A stretch of 15,612 nucleotides of DNA, taken from the NCBI GenBank assembly GCA_023267775.1, contig JAHFMQ010000011.1, positions 1 through 15,612 of the forward strand, read 5' to 3'. The notes beneath the pieces were generated by a model. That model ran no database searches. It saw only the letters and a program-made list of their open reading frames with translations, and was not told the origin of the DNA. Positions 1-6,625 of this stretch are shown here, piece after piece; the first letter of the stretch is position 1; the number at the start of each line of letters is the position of its first letter. Source of the DNA: Candidatus Kaiserbacteria bacterium (GTDB lineage: Bacteria; Patescibacteriota; Minisyncoccia; Phycocordibacterales; Phycocordibacteraceae). The translations under genes and the position numbers were made by a program.

Positions 1-1822
1 TCAAAAGCTCGTTCACGATAAAAGTTTTCTGTTCCGGGCGAGAAAAATCGTATTCCAAAAAGTTGAGTGCGAACGGACGAGTGAGATCTGCGGGATCAAG
101 ATAAATGACGTCGTTGTAGCGCTCGGGCGGCACCGCCGCGAGAATATCTAAAATGTCCGACCCGTGAGGATCGATAAAGCAGCACCCCTCGCCGTTTTTA
201 ATATCTTGAATAATCATCGACTTCATGAGGCCCGTTTTACCGGTACCGGTCTGACCAATGATGTACATATGCCGCAGACGATCCTCAGGACTGAGGTGAA
301 TGCGCGTTTCCTGTCCTCGATAGGTGTTGGTACCGAGCAATACGCCTGTTTGCGGTAGAGAGAGCGGCGCCGGCGCATGTGTAAAGCGCGCCTGCTTTAA
401 GTGCGGAGAACTTTCGATGCCCGATGGCGGGAAATGAAAGACTGTCGTCAATTCACGAAGCGACAATGGGAGCGTGCGGGAGCCGTCCGGTAAGCGGAAG
501 GAAAAGTTATCGAGTACACTTTGCGTGTATTTGGGCGCAGAGCGCTCAAATTTCAATTGATTCCCTTGCGTATTTGCAAACTGATTAAATGCCGCCTCGA
601 GTTCACCGAGCGCCTGTTCGGCTTTACTTCCGTCGCCAGAGGAAACCACGATTCGCATGGTTACTCCGACAATCGGTGCTGCAATTTTCTTCTCAACTTG
701 TTCTATGTACGATTTATTTGCTTCAATCTGGCGCGTTTCGGCTTGCTTCGCTTTTTCTACGTCTTTCGGCTTACTGCTGAAAAGTGTTTTGCCAATGTCG
801 CGCACAATGGCGCCGAGCATTGTTTCAGGAATACTGAACGCCGAAGAAGACTTCTCACCTTTCCGAAGAGCTTGAAGAATTTTTCGGAAATGACTCACAT
901 GTCGTTCCCCCCGCGGCTCGATGATGAGCTGCAGTGCGGCGCCTTCACCGGTATGTTCTATTTTTGCAAAGGCATTCGTGATCGCATTTAATGGATCGTA
1001 ATCAAAATCGTTGTAATCCTTTAATGGTAGCGCGGGATTTTTGGAAAAGATGGCTGTCGAAGTGACGGAAACACCGCCAGCGGCAAACACATTGTAATCG
1101 TTCGGCTGCGGTGCGATATGCGCATCGGGAAATATCGCGAGGATTTGTTTTTCAAAAAGATTACGCTTACCGTTTGGGACTGCGGCATAGAACTGCAACT
1201 CTGGGCTGTCCGCCGGAACCGCGAGTTCAAGTACGAAGTAATGCGGCTCTCCTGAACTCGCATCTGCAACCGAAAGGAGCCCTGCATAAAATTGTTCCAT
1301 CCCGGAAATCAATTCTTTGAGCGTTTTTGTGGGGCCAGCTTGTTCTGAGTTTTTTGGTCCCGGAAGTGCAATTTCATAGAGCGTCATTTTGAGGGCTTGG
1401 AAACGCGGGGCTTTTTCATCTATGCCGGGTGCGACGAGTCCAGAAGCGATGTGGCGCACGAGATACCTATGAAAATCGTCCGTCACATGCGGATCGTGGA
1501 GTTTTTCGAGTACTGAAAGCGCATTTTTAATTCCTTTTTCTTCCATGGTCTGTTCTAAACTCTTGATGGCCGCCTCGCCGCCGCCAAGTGTAAGTTCGGA
1601 AAGTATTTTTTCTGCGGCATTGCTGACGGTAGCTTCACTCATACGATAACTATTCGTAAGTACTTCTGGAGATGCGGCCGCGTGCTCATGAATTTGCTCA
1701 GAAATAATTTTCACCCGTTCATCACTTCCGTGTGATGCGAGCTCCGCCTCTTTCCGCGACACTTGCTCACGCAAATACGCGAGCTCTTCCTCAGGCGTGG
1801 ACAACTTCGGTGCCGATTCCAT
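1..1822 (-). CDS. VirD4/TraD-like type IV secretion coupling ATPase (3' end outside window)
   Basis: The reading frame is open from ATG at 1822 to the window edge, giving 607 codons with the C-terminus missing. The first ~60 residues are charged and probably helical. A long middle region follows, with the 'DYDPLNAITNAF' and 'GEGAALQLIIEPRG' segments that I associate with CPR conjugation-type ATPases. The P-loop GQTGTGKT is at residues ~523-530, followed by 'CFIDPHG' near residue 550, the strand typical of TraD/VirD4/HerA-like ATPases. Such proteins are hexameric membrane pumps that move DNA or protein through type IV secretion or pilus machines. I see no N-terminal membrane segment, so a partner may anchor it. 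There is no Shine-Dalgarno; a TATACT box sits seven bases before the ATG, which suggests a leaderless mRNA. Family is fairly sure; substrate is unknown. Confidence 0.85.
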   Translation of the reverse strand, partial: MESAPKLSTPEEELAYLREQVSRKEAELASHGSDERVKIISEQIHEHAAASPEVLTNSYRMSEATVSNAAEKILSELTLGGGEAAIKSLEQTMEEKGIKNALSVLEKLHDPHVTDDFHRYLVRHIASGLVAPGIDEKAPRFQALKMTLYEIALPGPKNSEQAGPTKTLKELISGMEQFYAGLLSVADASSGEPHYFVLELAVPADSPELQFYAAVPNGKRNLFEKQILAIFPDAHIAPQPNDYNVFAAGGVSVTSTAIFSKNPALPLKDYNDFDYDPLNAITNAFAKIEHTGEGAALQLIIEPRGERHVSHFRKILQALRKGEKSSSAFSIPETMLGAIVRDIGKTLFSSKPKDVEKAKQAETRQIEANKSYIEQVEKKIAAPIVGVTMRIVVSSGDGSKAEQALGELEAAFNQFANTQGNQLKFERSAPKYTQSVLDNFSFRLPDGSRTLPLSLRELTTVFHFPPSGIESSPHLKQARFTHAPAPLSLPQTGVLLGTNTYRGQETRIHLSPEDRLRHMYIIGQTGTGKTGLMKSMIIQDIKNGEGCCFIDPHGSDILDILAAVPPERYNDVIYLDPADLTRPFALNFLEYDFSRPEQKTFIVNELL

Positions 1823-1829
1823 TTGTTCT

Positions 1830-1965
1830 AGTATACCCCGTGAGATATGAACGATTTACACAGTTGTACACTTATGACAAAAATTATCTCATGGGGTATA
1901 CCCCGTGGGATATCCAGTGCGGACGAATATATACACTTACCGATGCGTATCTCACGGGGTATACT
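1830..1965. promoter_or_regulatory. Symmetric divergent promoter island with four copies of a 17-bp motif
   Basis: The motif TATCTCACGGGGTATAC occurs as an outer inverted pair (1831-1847 on -, 1948-1964 on +), an 18-bp perfect match when the next T is counted. It also occurs as two central half-sites back to back (1885-1901 on +, 1896-1912 on -) that form a 28-bp near-palindrome. Spacers are 37 and 35 bp, so the whole island is nearly mirror-symmetric. Each outer copy ends in TATACT, a -10-like hexamer. One points at the ATPase ATG (1822) and the other at the DedA ATG (1974), each about 7-8 bases away. Candidate -35 boxes are weak, so the GC-rich part of the motif may bind a regulator or an alternative sigma factor. 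That role is inference; the repeats are directly visible. Confidence 0.75.
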
Positions 1966-1973
1966 GCATGCGA

Positions 1974-2597
1974 ATGCTTACTTTTCTATTGGCGTGTATA
2001 CATCTTGATCCAATCGCAATCCTGCAGACGGGCGGATACGTCGGCATTGCACTTCTCGTATTTGCTGAAAGCGGGCTCCTCATCGGTATGTTTCTTCCGG
2101 GTGATTCGTTGCTTTTTGTAGCGGGACTTTTCGCTGGAAGCGGCTTCTTTGCTATCGGTCCCCTTATGACGGTCGTTGTTGTAGCGGCAGTACTCGGCGA
2201 CTCAGCAGGATATTGGTTTGGATCAAAGGTAGGCGACCATCTCTATGAACGAAAAGATACGTGGTATTTCAAACAAGAATACCTCGCTCGCACCGAACGT
2301 TTTTATAAGACATATGGAGGACGTACGATAATTCTTGCCCGCTTCGTGCCGATCGTTCGGACCATTGCACCCATTCTCGCTGGCGCCGGGTCTATGACCT
2401 ATAGAAAATTCATCTCCTATAACGTCATCGGTGGACTTCTCTGGGGCGCCGGTATGACCGCATTTGGCTTCTTTCTTGGTTCGATGTTTCCGGAGAAAGA
2501 CATTGAAAAGTATCTGGCTCCAATCTCACTTGTCATCATCGTCATATCACTCCTCCCTATCCTTATTAATCTCGCCCACGGGAAACGTGGTGTTTGA
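1974..2597 (+). CDS. DedA-family (VTT domain) membrane protein
   Basis: This 207-residue protein matches the DedA/SNARE-associated family. It has an early 'GYVGIALLVFAESGLLIG' segment, then 'FLPGDSLLF', and in the second half the 'RFVPIVRTIAPILAG' motif with its conserved Arg and Pro residues, followed by 'GGLLWG'. About five hydrophobic segments are visible and the length is usual for the family. DedA proteins act in the inner membrane; members such as UptA flip undecaprenyl phosphate or related lipids, and others affect proton-motive force. Which applies here cannot be told. An earlier in-frame GTG (1905) and an ATG at 1968 exist, but both lie inside or just after the TATACT promoter copy. 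ATG 1974 fits the predicted transcript start near 1972 and the family's usual N-terminus. There is no Shine-Dalgarno. Confidence 0.9.
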   Translation: MLTFLLACIHLDPIAILQTGGYVGIALLVFAESGLLIGMFLPGDSLLFVAGLFAGSGFFAIGPLMTVVVVAAVLGDSAGYWFGSKVGDHLYERKDTWYFKQEYLARTERFYKTYGGRTIILARFVPIVRTIAPILAGAGSMTYRKFISYNVIGGLLWGAGMTAFGFFLGSMFPEKDIEKYLAPISLVIIVISLLPILINLAHGKRGV

Positions 2598-2629
2598 TAA
2601 TAGGGTTAATTGAGATAAAATTTAGACCC

Positions 2630-2658
2630 TTTACATTTTATCTGAATAGTTTTATTAT
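2630..2658 (+). promoter_or_regulatory. Strong sigma70-type promoter for the Cys-rich/cupredoxin pair
   Basis: TTTACA (2630-2635) and TATTAT (2653-2658) are separated by exactly 17 bp, each 5/6 to consensus. Transcription should start near 2665, leaving an ~85-nt leader. In the leader, AAGACC (2706-2711) can pair with GGTCTT (2675-2680), or its GACC part with GGTC (2694-2697), so two exclusive short stems are possible. I would not call this a riboswitch. Confidence 0.7.
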
Positions 2659-2749
2659 ACAGGGCAGGTATTTAGGTCTTTTAAAACCATTGGGGTCCGA
2701 ATCCGAAGACCGGGCTTCTTTAATTTCACAACCTTACTAAGGAGGAGTT

Positions 2750-3028
2750 ATGAAGGGTGACAAACAGGATCATGTTTCCAGTGAAGTTGTCGTCGAGTGC
2801 CCCGCCGATGGAACTGATGCCACGATGAAAGTAACCACTCAGAATCCGTGGGACCCAACAATTGGCCCGCACGTCATTAGGTGCTCACATCTCCATGAAG
2901 GAGAAACGTGTGGCGAGGCGTGTATGCAAACTCCGGAAGGAATACGCTGCATCAAGATGGTGGCTACGGCAGATCTCGCCGAACACAAGCAAGATCTCGG
3001 TACAGTCGGTCCAAACGTCATTGGATAA
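2750..3028 (+). CDS. Small Cys/His-rich protein, putative metal binder
   Basis: This 92-residue cytosolic-looking protein has no signal peptide or membrane segment. The start is fixed by a near-perfect Shine-Dalgarno (AAGGAGGAG) six bases upstream. Cysteines are at 17, 45, 54, 58 and 67, with His47 and His49 between the second and third; the cluster 'CSHLHEGETCGEAC' looks like a metal site. I do not recognise a named family with certainty. The gene follows a strong promoter and leads into the cupredoxin-like gene 66 bp downstream, so the two are probably co-transcribed. A copper or zinc binding role is inference from residues and neighbour only. Confidence 0.75.
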   Translation: MKGDKQDHVSSEVVVECPADGTDATMKVTTQNPWDPTIGPHVIRCSHLHEGETCGEACMQTPEGIRCIKMVATADLAEHKQDLGTVGPNVIG

Positions 3029-3047
3029 CGAAGTTGCTTTTCTCTTC

Positions 3048-3072
3048 CCGTCGTCCCGGTGCGGGACGACGG
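3048..3072 (+). terminator. Intercistronic hairpin (attenuator or processing stem)
   Basis: CCGTCGTCCCG (3048-3058) and CGGGACGACGG (3062-3072) form a perfect 11-bp GC-rich stem with a 3-nt loop. There is no T-run after it on either strand, so it is a weak intrinsic terminator at best. Position between two co-directional genes suggests it sets their ratio or protects the upstream mRNA end. Confidence 0.5.
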
Positions 3073-3094
3073 ATGTCGAAATGAAAGGAGTCTC

Positions 3095-3580
3095 ATGACT
3101 AATCGCACTACGACGATTCTCTTTGTGTCGGCGTTGACCATGATGATTGGAGCCCTCTTGATGGTGCCGCCGGACAAAAAAGCTGATCCGGAGAAATTGC
3201 CTTCACCTGATGAGGTGAACATCAAGGTGAACCAAAAAGGCTATTTCTTGGAGAATGGGGACCCGGTGTCAGAAGCGCTTCAACTTAAGCGCGGACACGT
3301 AAAGCTTGTGTTCCACTATGATGAGAGTCTTGTGGACGCCTTGGGGACTACTCACTCAATCACGGTCTCCAATAACGTGACTGGTTTCTCAATGCAAAGT
3401 ACCGCCCTTTCAGCCGACTCAAAGACGGCAGTCATCGAATTTAATGTCGGTGAGAATGGCGAGAAGGAGTACTTGTTCTATTGCAATGTTTCTTGTCCTG
3501 CGATGGTAAATTTGTTTCGGAAGATTGTCGTTATCGAAAATGCTTCCTTACCCCTGGCGACATCCGTAGCCAGGGGTTAA
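3095..3580 (+). CDS. Membrane-anchored cupredoxin-like protein with CxxxCP motif
   Basis: The protein has 161 residues. An N-terminal hydrophobic segment (about 8-25) is a signal anchor, and the rest should face outside the membrane. The body is beta-rich and ends in a cupredoxin-like strand-loop-strand, 'YLFYCNVSCPAM' then 'RKIVVIE', with His87 in 'TTHSITV' as the likely upstream ligand. Normal blue-copper loops have C-x2-H-x2-M or C...H...M; here Cys130, Cys134 and Met137 are present and the loop His is missing. The two Cys resemble the spacing of CuA (CxxxC) or the CxxxCP of Sco proteins, but the CuA His and Met positions after the second Cys are not kept. ATG 3095 has AAAGGAG upstream. 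It is likely co-transcribed with the Cys-rich gene. Fold assignment is moderate; copper binding is inferred. Confidence 0.7.
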   Translation: MTNRTTTILFVSALTMMIGALLMVPPDKKADPEKLPSPDEVNIKVNQKGYFLENGDPVSEALQLKRGHVKLVFHYDESLVDALGTTHSITVSNNVTGFSMQSTALSADSKTAVIEFNVGENGEKEYLFYCNVSCPAMVNLFRKIVVIENASLPLATSVARG

Positions 3581-3586
3581 TTTTTT
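3550..3586 (+). terminator. Intrinsic terminator containing the last codons of the cupredoxin gene
   Basis: ACCCCTGGC (3550-3558) pairs with GCCAGGGGT (3569-3577) across a 10-nt loop and is followed by TAATTTTTT. The stop codon (3578-3580) lies between stem and T-run, so the C-terminal residues 'PLATSVARG' are spelled by the terminator. Confidence 0.8.
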
Positions 3587-3605
3587 ATGTATCGCGAAAA
3601 TGCAA

Positions 3606-3633
3606 AGCCCCACGTACGTGCGTACGTGGGGCT
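3606..3633. terminator. Strong hairpin between convergent genes
   Basis: AGCCCCACGTACG (3606-3618) and CGTACGTGGGGCT (3621-3633) are perfect complements with two bases between them. It lies between the ends of a + gene (3580) and a - gene (3645). On the minus strand TTTGCATTTT follows the stem, so it can serve the minus gene. Confidence 0.7.
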
Positions 3634-3644
3634 CATTCATGGAA

Positions 3645-4217
3645 TCATGCCCACAAGGTCTTTTTGATCTCAAAAAGGATTCGGTCATACAGAAGTTCAG
3701 CTCCCTTACTTTGAAAATAATATTTCCTAAATACCTCCTTTAGTAAAAGGATTCTATCCAGATCATAGGCCTGGCGCGTACCCTGAAGGAAGACGAGCTT
3801 CCCGTCGCGTAATTGCTTGAACACCGCATTTCTGCTTTTTTCAACGGAACTTCGGTAATTTTCGTATTTCTGACTATCAATCCTGACTTCGGGTCTGGCC
3901 CTTCCCTTGTTTGCACTTATTTCTTCGTTAGTCCTTAGCGGAGGATCACGGAGAAGCGAGCTCAGCACGTCGTCAACAATTTCTCTATCTTCTCCTACAT
4001 CCCTACCCGAAATTTTCATTTTTTGATGCAACTGATTTACCTCATTGCTGAGGAGGTTTAGGAGTGATCTGCGACTGTGAGGAACATGCATTTCCTGGGG
4101 TAGCACCAGTACACCTCGATCTTCAAAGAGAGGTATGTCTTCGGGAGACTCAAAGTCGACTGGAGACGAGGCGAACACTAAGATAAGAGCACTTAAGAAG
4201 AACGCGACTCCACCCAT
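3645..4217 (-). CDS. Secreted protein of unknown function
   Basis: This 190-residue protein has a short hydrophobic N-terminus (residues ~4-18) ending in 'ASS', a plausible signal peptide or anchor. The rest is charged and probably helical, with no cysteine and no motif I recognise. An Arg/Lys-rich C-terminal half has 'DLDRILLLKEVFRKYYF' and 'DRILFEIKKTL' amphipathic stretches. The start is supported by AGGAGGGAGGT just before the ATG and by a promoter-like TTCCAA-N16-TATAAA upstream. It follows the 72-residue membrane protein on the same strand but has its own promoter. Function unknown. Confidence 0.7.
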   Translation of the reverse strand: MGGVAFFLSALILVFASSPVDFESPEDIPLFEDRGVLVLPQEMHVPHSRRSLLNLLSNEVNQLHQKMKISGRDVGEDREIVDDVLSSLLRDPPLRTNEEISANKGRARPEVRIDSQKYENYRSSVEKSRNAVFKQLRDGKLVFLQGTRQAYDLDRILLLKEVFRKYYFQSKGAELLYDRILFEIKKTLWA

Positions 4218-4264
4218 ATCGCACCTCCCTCCTGGTTGTAAGGTTCTTATCTAATCTAAAACTC

Positions 4265-4292
4265 TTTATACCACACAGACACCTTTTTGGAA
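4265..4292 (-). promoter_or_regulatory. Promoter of the secreted unknown gene
   Basis: On the minus strand TTCCAA (4292-4287), a 16-bp spacer and TATAAA (4270-4265) precede the gene starting at 4217. Predicted transcript start is near 4258, with a Shine-Dalgarno in the ~40-nt leader. The -35 box is weak (3/6). Confidence 0.45.
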
Positions 4293-4502
4293 TTAGAGAC
4301 CAATACCGCTCAGGCTCGAGGTGTACGAATTCAAAAATTGCGGAATAACGAACATGAGACCAATGAGCGGTAATACAAATAATGCGATGGTAATGACACC
4401 CGTCCAAAAAAGATATTTCCTCACTTTTTCTGCAGCACGATATGCCTGATCCGCTTTCGCCGAAATTTCATCTAGTTTTGCGGCGAGTTCAGGATCAATC
4501 AT
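4293..4502 (-). CDS. Small single-pass membrane protein
   Basis: The protein has 69 residues from ATG 4502. The N-terminal ~28 residues are charged and helical ('DPELAAKLDEISAKADQAYR'), then a hydrophobic segment ('WTGVITIALFVLPLIGLMFVI') crosses the membrane. The layout resembles short 'MDPE..L' membrane proteins frequent in CPR genomes, whose function is unknown; that likeness is from memory. A TTG at 4511 in the same frame is an alternative start. Neither has a good Shine-Dalgarno. A perfect TATAAT on the same strand (4557-4552) overlaps the stop codon of the upstream ZIP gene and probably drives it. Confidence 0.65.
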   Translation of the reverse strand: MIDPELAAKLDEISAKADQAYRAAEKVRKYLFWTGVITIALFVLPLIGLMFVIPQFLNSYTSSLSGIGL

Positions 4503-4551
4503 GAATCGCAAGGGTTCCCGTGAGCCACTGGAAAAAAATCTTCACAGATTG

Positions 4552-4557
4552 ATTATA
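4552..4557 (-). promoter_or_regulatory. -10 box overlapping the ZIP stop codon
   Basis: TATAAT is read on the minus strand; its TAA is the stop of the ZIP gene. No good -35 is seen. The expected start near 4545 gives the 69-residue membrane protein a ~43-nt leader. Confidence 0.5.
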
Positions 4558-5266
4558 CCAAATGCACGACTATATAGATCACGGATGCTCCAAGGAGCGT
4601 CATGAGGGTCGTGAGTGCGCGCGGATGACGGTGATGGCTCTCAGGAATGAGGTCACTTGCTGAAAGATAGAGGAATGAGCCGACGAAAACCGCCAATACA
4701 AGTCCGATTGACGATTCAGATATATGGAAGAAAAGTGTAGATGCAGCGCCGAAAAGTGGCGCGATAGCATCAACGAGAAGCCATTTAAAAGCATTTTGCC
4801 AACTCCCGCCATTGCGAAGCACAAGATTCACAGTATTGATGCCGTCCGAAAAATCATGGGTCAGCACTGCAAGCGCGACAACGACACCAATAACTGCAGA
4901 AGCTTGAAAGCCGACACCAACTGCGATGCCATCCAGAAAACTGTGTGCGGAAAGCGTAAACGCACCAAAAAATCCGCGGTGCACATTCACTTCATCATCT
5001 TCCTCATGCGTATGCAAAAGAATGAGTCGATCAAGAATAAAATACCCAAAAAGACCGATTGCAACGTACATCGCAACGGTTTCCGGAGAATGAAATTTCA
5101 CTCCAAGATCTATCGCCTCGGGCAAGAGATCAAAGAGCGCAACACCTGCGACTGCTCCTGCTGAGAAACCAAGAATCAAGTGGAGTTTATCGCGAAATCG
5201 AAGTGCGAAGGAACCGCCGATGAAGGTAGCCAGTGAGGCTGCCGCAGCAATAAATAAAACGTTCAT
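4553..5266 (-). CDS. ZIP-family divalent metal transporter
   Basis: This 237-residue membrane protein has about eight hydrophobic segments. ZIP hallmarks are present: 'AHSFLDGIAVG' (His108, Asp112) in the fourth membrane helix and 'THDFSDGIN' (His137, Asp141) in the fifth. These helices form the binuclear metal site, although the second motif usually reads HEhPE. A variable cytosolic loop before the first motif has 'LLHTHEEDDEVNVHRG', the usual His/acid-rich metal-sensing loop, and 'DLLPE' and 'DLIPESHH' are also family-like. ZIP proteins import Zn2+ or other divalent ions across the inner membrane. ATG 5266 was chosen over an in-frame codon at 5302 because the family starts just before the first helix. 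TATGAT lies exactly six bases before this ATG, suggesting a leaderless mRNA. Confidence 0.9.
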   Translation of the reverse strand: MNVLFIAAAASLATFIGGSFALRFRDKLHLILGFSAGAVAGVALFDLLPEAIDLGVKFHSPETVAMYVAIGLFGYFILDRLILLHTHEEDDEVNVHRGFFGAFTLSAHSFLDGIAVGVGFQASAVIGVVVALAVLTHDFSDGINTVNLVLRNGGSWQNAFKWLLVDAIAPLFGAASTLFFHISESSIGLVLAVFVGSFLYLSASDLIPESHHRHPRALTTLMTLLGASVIYIVVHLV

Positions 5267-5272
5267 TTGAGA

Positions 5273-5278
5273 ATCATA
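5273..5278 (-). promoter_or_regulatory. -10 box directly before the ZIP start codon
   Basis: TATGAT (5/6) on the minus strand ends six bases before the ATG, so transcription should start at the A of the start codon. The -35 region is weak. Confidence 0.5.
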
Positions 5279-5308
5279 CACCACACTTACTCTGTCATGC
5301 ATCGTGAA

Positions 5309-5755
5309 TCAGAATTGAAGAGGTTTAGGTGGTGCGAGAACCGCCTGAGGATCTTTCTTCCAAGCATCACTCACATCCGCATAGAGTTCGAGCTCGTTAC
5401 CATCGGGATCAAGAATATAAATACTATGTGTTACTACGTGATCCGTGGCACCTACGATAGTGATCCTGTTCTTTTTAAGTTCCGCGTACACCGCCTTCGC
5501 CGCATCAGGTCCGTCTCCAATTTTAAAACCGATATGGTAAAGACCCGGCCGCATCATATGCGCATGTTCGGGTCCTTTTGGCTGACCACCAACTTCGATC
5601 AAAAGAAGTTCATGATGCGTGCGACCGCTCGAGAACAATGCGATCGGCCACTCACGCTTGATTTGATGGAAGCCGAGTGTTTTCTCATAGAAATCCGCCA
5701 TGCGCGTGAGATTGCTAACATACAGTACGACGTGACCCAATTCTTTAATCTCCAT
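5309..5755 (-). CDS. VOC-superfamily metalloenzyme (glyoxalase/extradiol dioxygenase fold)
   Basis: The 148-residue protein is one VOC unit pair of paired beta-alpha-beta-beta-beta modules. 'ELGHVVLYVSNL' at the N-terminus gives His8, 'GLYHIGFKI' gives His74 and 'DPDGNELELYAD' gives Glu123. These are the usual 2-His-1-carboxylate metal ligands of ring-cleaving catechol dioxygenases and related VOC enzymes. 'MADFYEKTLGF' is the standard first-helix signature. All expected metal ligands are present, so it should bind Fe(II), Mn or Ni. Substrate is not visible: ring cleavage, methylglyoxal handling or antibiotic resistance are all possible. There is no Shine-Dalgarno; TACTAT lies six bases before the ATG. 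Confidence 0.85.
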   Translation of the reverse strand: MEIKELGHVVLYVSNLTRMADFYEKTLGFHQIKREWPIALFSSGRTHHELLLIEVGGQPKGPEHAHMMRPGLYHIGFKIGDGPDAAKAVYAELKKNRITIVGATDHVVTHSIYILDPDGNELELYADVSDAWKKDPQAVLAPPKPLQF

Positions 5756-5761
5756 AGAACA

Positions 5762-5767
5762 ATAGTA
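5762..5767 (-). promoter_or_regulatory. Possible -10 box of the VOC gene
   Basis: TACTAT on the minus strand ends exactly six bases before the ATG. It is only 4/6 to consensus, but the spacing repeats that seen at several other starts in this window. Confidence 0.35.
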
Positions 5768-5796
5768 GCTTTGTGCGGCATACGCGGGTTGCGGCC

Positions 5797-5816
5797 GTGC
5801 GCTCGGTGGAGCGCAC
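5797..5816. repeat. Hairpin 1 in the VOC/DsbA spacer
   Basis: GTGCGCTC (5797-5804) pairs with GAGCGCAC (5809-5816) around a GGTG loop. TTTG follows on the + strand. No + strand gene ends here, so a terminator role on that strand is unlikely. Confidence 0.5.
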
Positions 5817-5839
5817 TTTGTCTAGCAAGACACCACGGT

Positions 5840-5892
5840 AGCCGCCTGCCCAATGCCCCGTCAGCTCTGCTGCGGGGATGGGACAGGCGGCT
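5840..5892 (-). terminator. Long imperfect hairpin after the DsbA-like gene
   Basis: AGCCGCCTGCCC (5840-5851) pairs with GGGACAGGCGGCT (5880-5892) with one bulged base. An inner CCCCG/CGGGG stem (5856-5860, 5873-5877) extends it. It begins five bases after the DsbA stop codon on the minus strand. No T-run follows on that strand, so it may act as a termination or stability stem. Confidence 0.5.
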
Positions 5893-5896
5893 TGTT

Positions 5897-6625
5897 TTAC
5901 TTCAAAGCTGCGTCTATCGCTGATTGGAAGTTCGCGTACGGATATGCCCCCGCAATCAATTGCTTCCCAACGATGACGGAGGGCGTTGCGCTCACGCCGG
6001 CTTTTTGTGCTTCAGCTTTATCAGCATCGGCGAGTGCCTGATACGCCACGGTGTTGGCCTTCACATCAGCCGCAATTTTTACCGCATCGAGGCCAGGAAT
6101 GGTCGCATTTAACTTATCGATAGATGCGGCGTCGCCAAAACCTTTGTCTCCTTCATCATCCTGCGCGTTGTACATCGCCGTGCGCCACGCGAAATACTGA
6201 TTCGGGTACAGTTTCCATACTGCACGATTGTAAAGAGCTGCGGTTATGGAATCCTGCCCGAGGAACGCAAAATCCATGAAAACGACTTTCACCTTCCCTG
6301 TGTCAACGTAGTTTTTCACGATATCGGGAAGTGTTTCGAATTCAAACTTTTTGCAGAATGGACACTGAAAATCGCTCCAGAAAGCAATCGTTACTTTCGC
6401 AGACTCCTGGCCGATAAACGGATCTCCGGTAAGTTTTACATTCTTAATATTTACCGCGGGTGCGGCGCCACCTGTCGGGCCTGTCGGAGCTGCGGGACGC
6501 GAGCCGCTCCAAAGCACCGCTCCGGCAATAATGAGGGCACCGAGAAGGACCGCCACCGGCAGACTCATGTTGTTGTTTACCGCACCAGCACCGACAGCAG
6601 TGTTGTTTGATTCATTGATTTCCAT
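5897..6625 (-). CDS. Membrane-anchored DsbA-like thiol:disulfide oxidoreductase
   Basis: The protein has 242 residues. A short polar N-terminus is followed by one membrane helix (about 21-39), a Pro/Gly/Ala linker and a thioredoxin-fold domain with an inserted helical region. The active site 'FQCPFCKKF' has Cys88 and Cys91 with the Pro-Phe pair typical of DsbA/BdbD-type oxidases, and 'VSATPSVIVG' supplies the cis-proline. It should face outside the membrane and form disulfides in exported proteins; no DsbB or VKOR partner lies in this window. ATG 6625 is chosen because the in-frame extension to 6739 is unlike the family and overlaps the divergent Nudix gene. TATCAT lies nine bases before the ATG, so the leader is at most a few bases. 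Confidence 0.9.
   Translation of the reverse strand: MEINESNNTAVGAGAVNNNMSLPVAVLLGALIIAGAVLWSGSRPAAPTGPTGGAAPAVNIKNVKLTGDPFIGQESAKVTIAFWSDFQCPFCKKFEFETLPDIVKNYVDTGKVKVVFMDFAFLGQDSITAALYNRAVWKLYPNQYFAWRTAMYNAQDDEGDKGFGDAASIDKLNATIPGLDAVKIAADVKANTVAYQALADADKAEAQKAGVSATPSVIVGKQLIAGAYPYANFQSAIDAALK

Noticed and set aside
521..991. Open frame of 156 codons on the + strand
   Set aside because: It lies antisense within the coupling ATPase, which has a P-loop and a consistent frame; the + product has no recognisable motif.
1830..1965. CRISPR array or miniature transposon
   Set aside because: Copies are in mixed orientation with only three positions and no equal-length spacers, and no target-site duplication is seen; the -10 boxes explain the layout better.
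1905..1967. Upstream GTG start for the DedA gene
   Set aside because: The extension crosses the repeated promoter motif and adds residues unlike the family; ATG 1974 fits both family and promoter.
2665..2749. Riboswitch in the leader of the Cys-rich gene
   Set aside because: Only short 4-6 bp alternative stems are visible and no known riboswitch core is recognised.
5267..5923. Open frame of 218 codons on the + strand
   Set aside because: It is antisense to the VOC gene with its complete metal-ligand set and runs into the hairpin spacer; the product is low in protein-like features.
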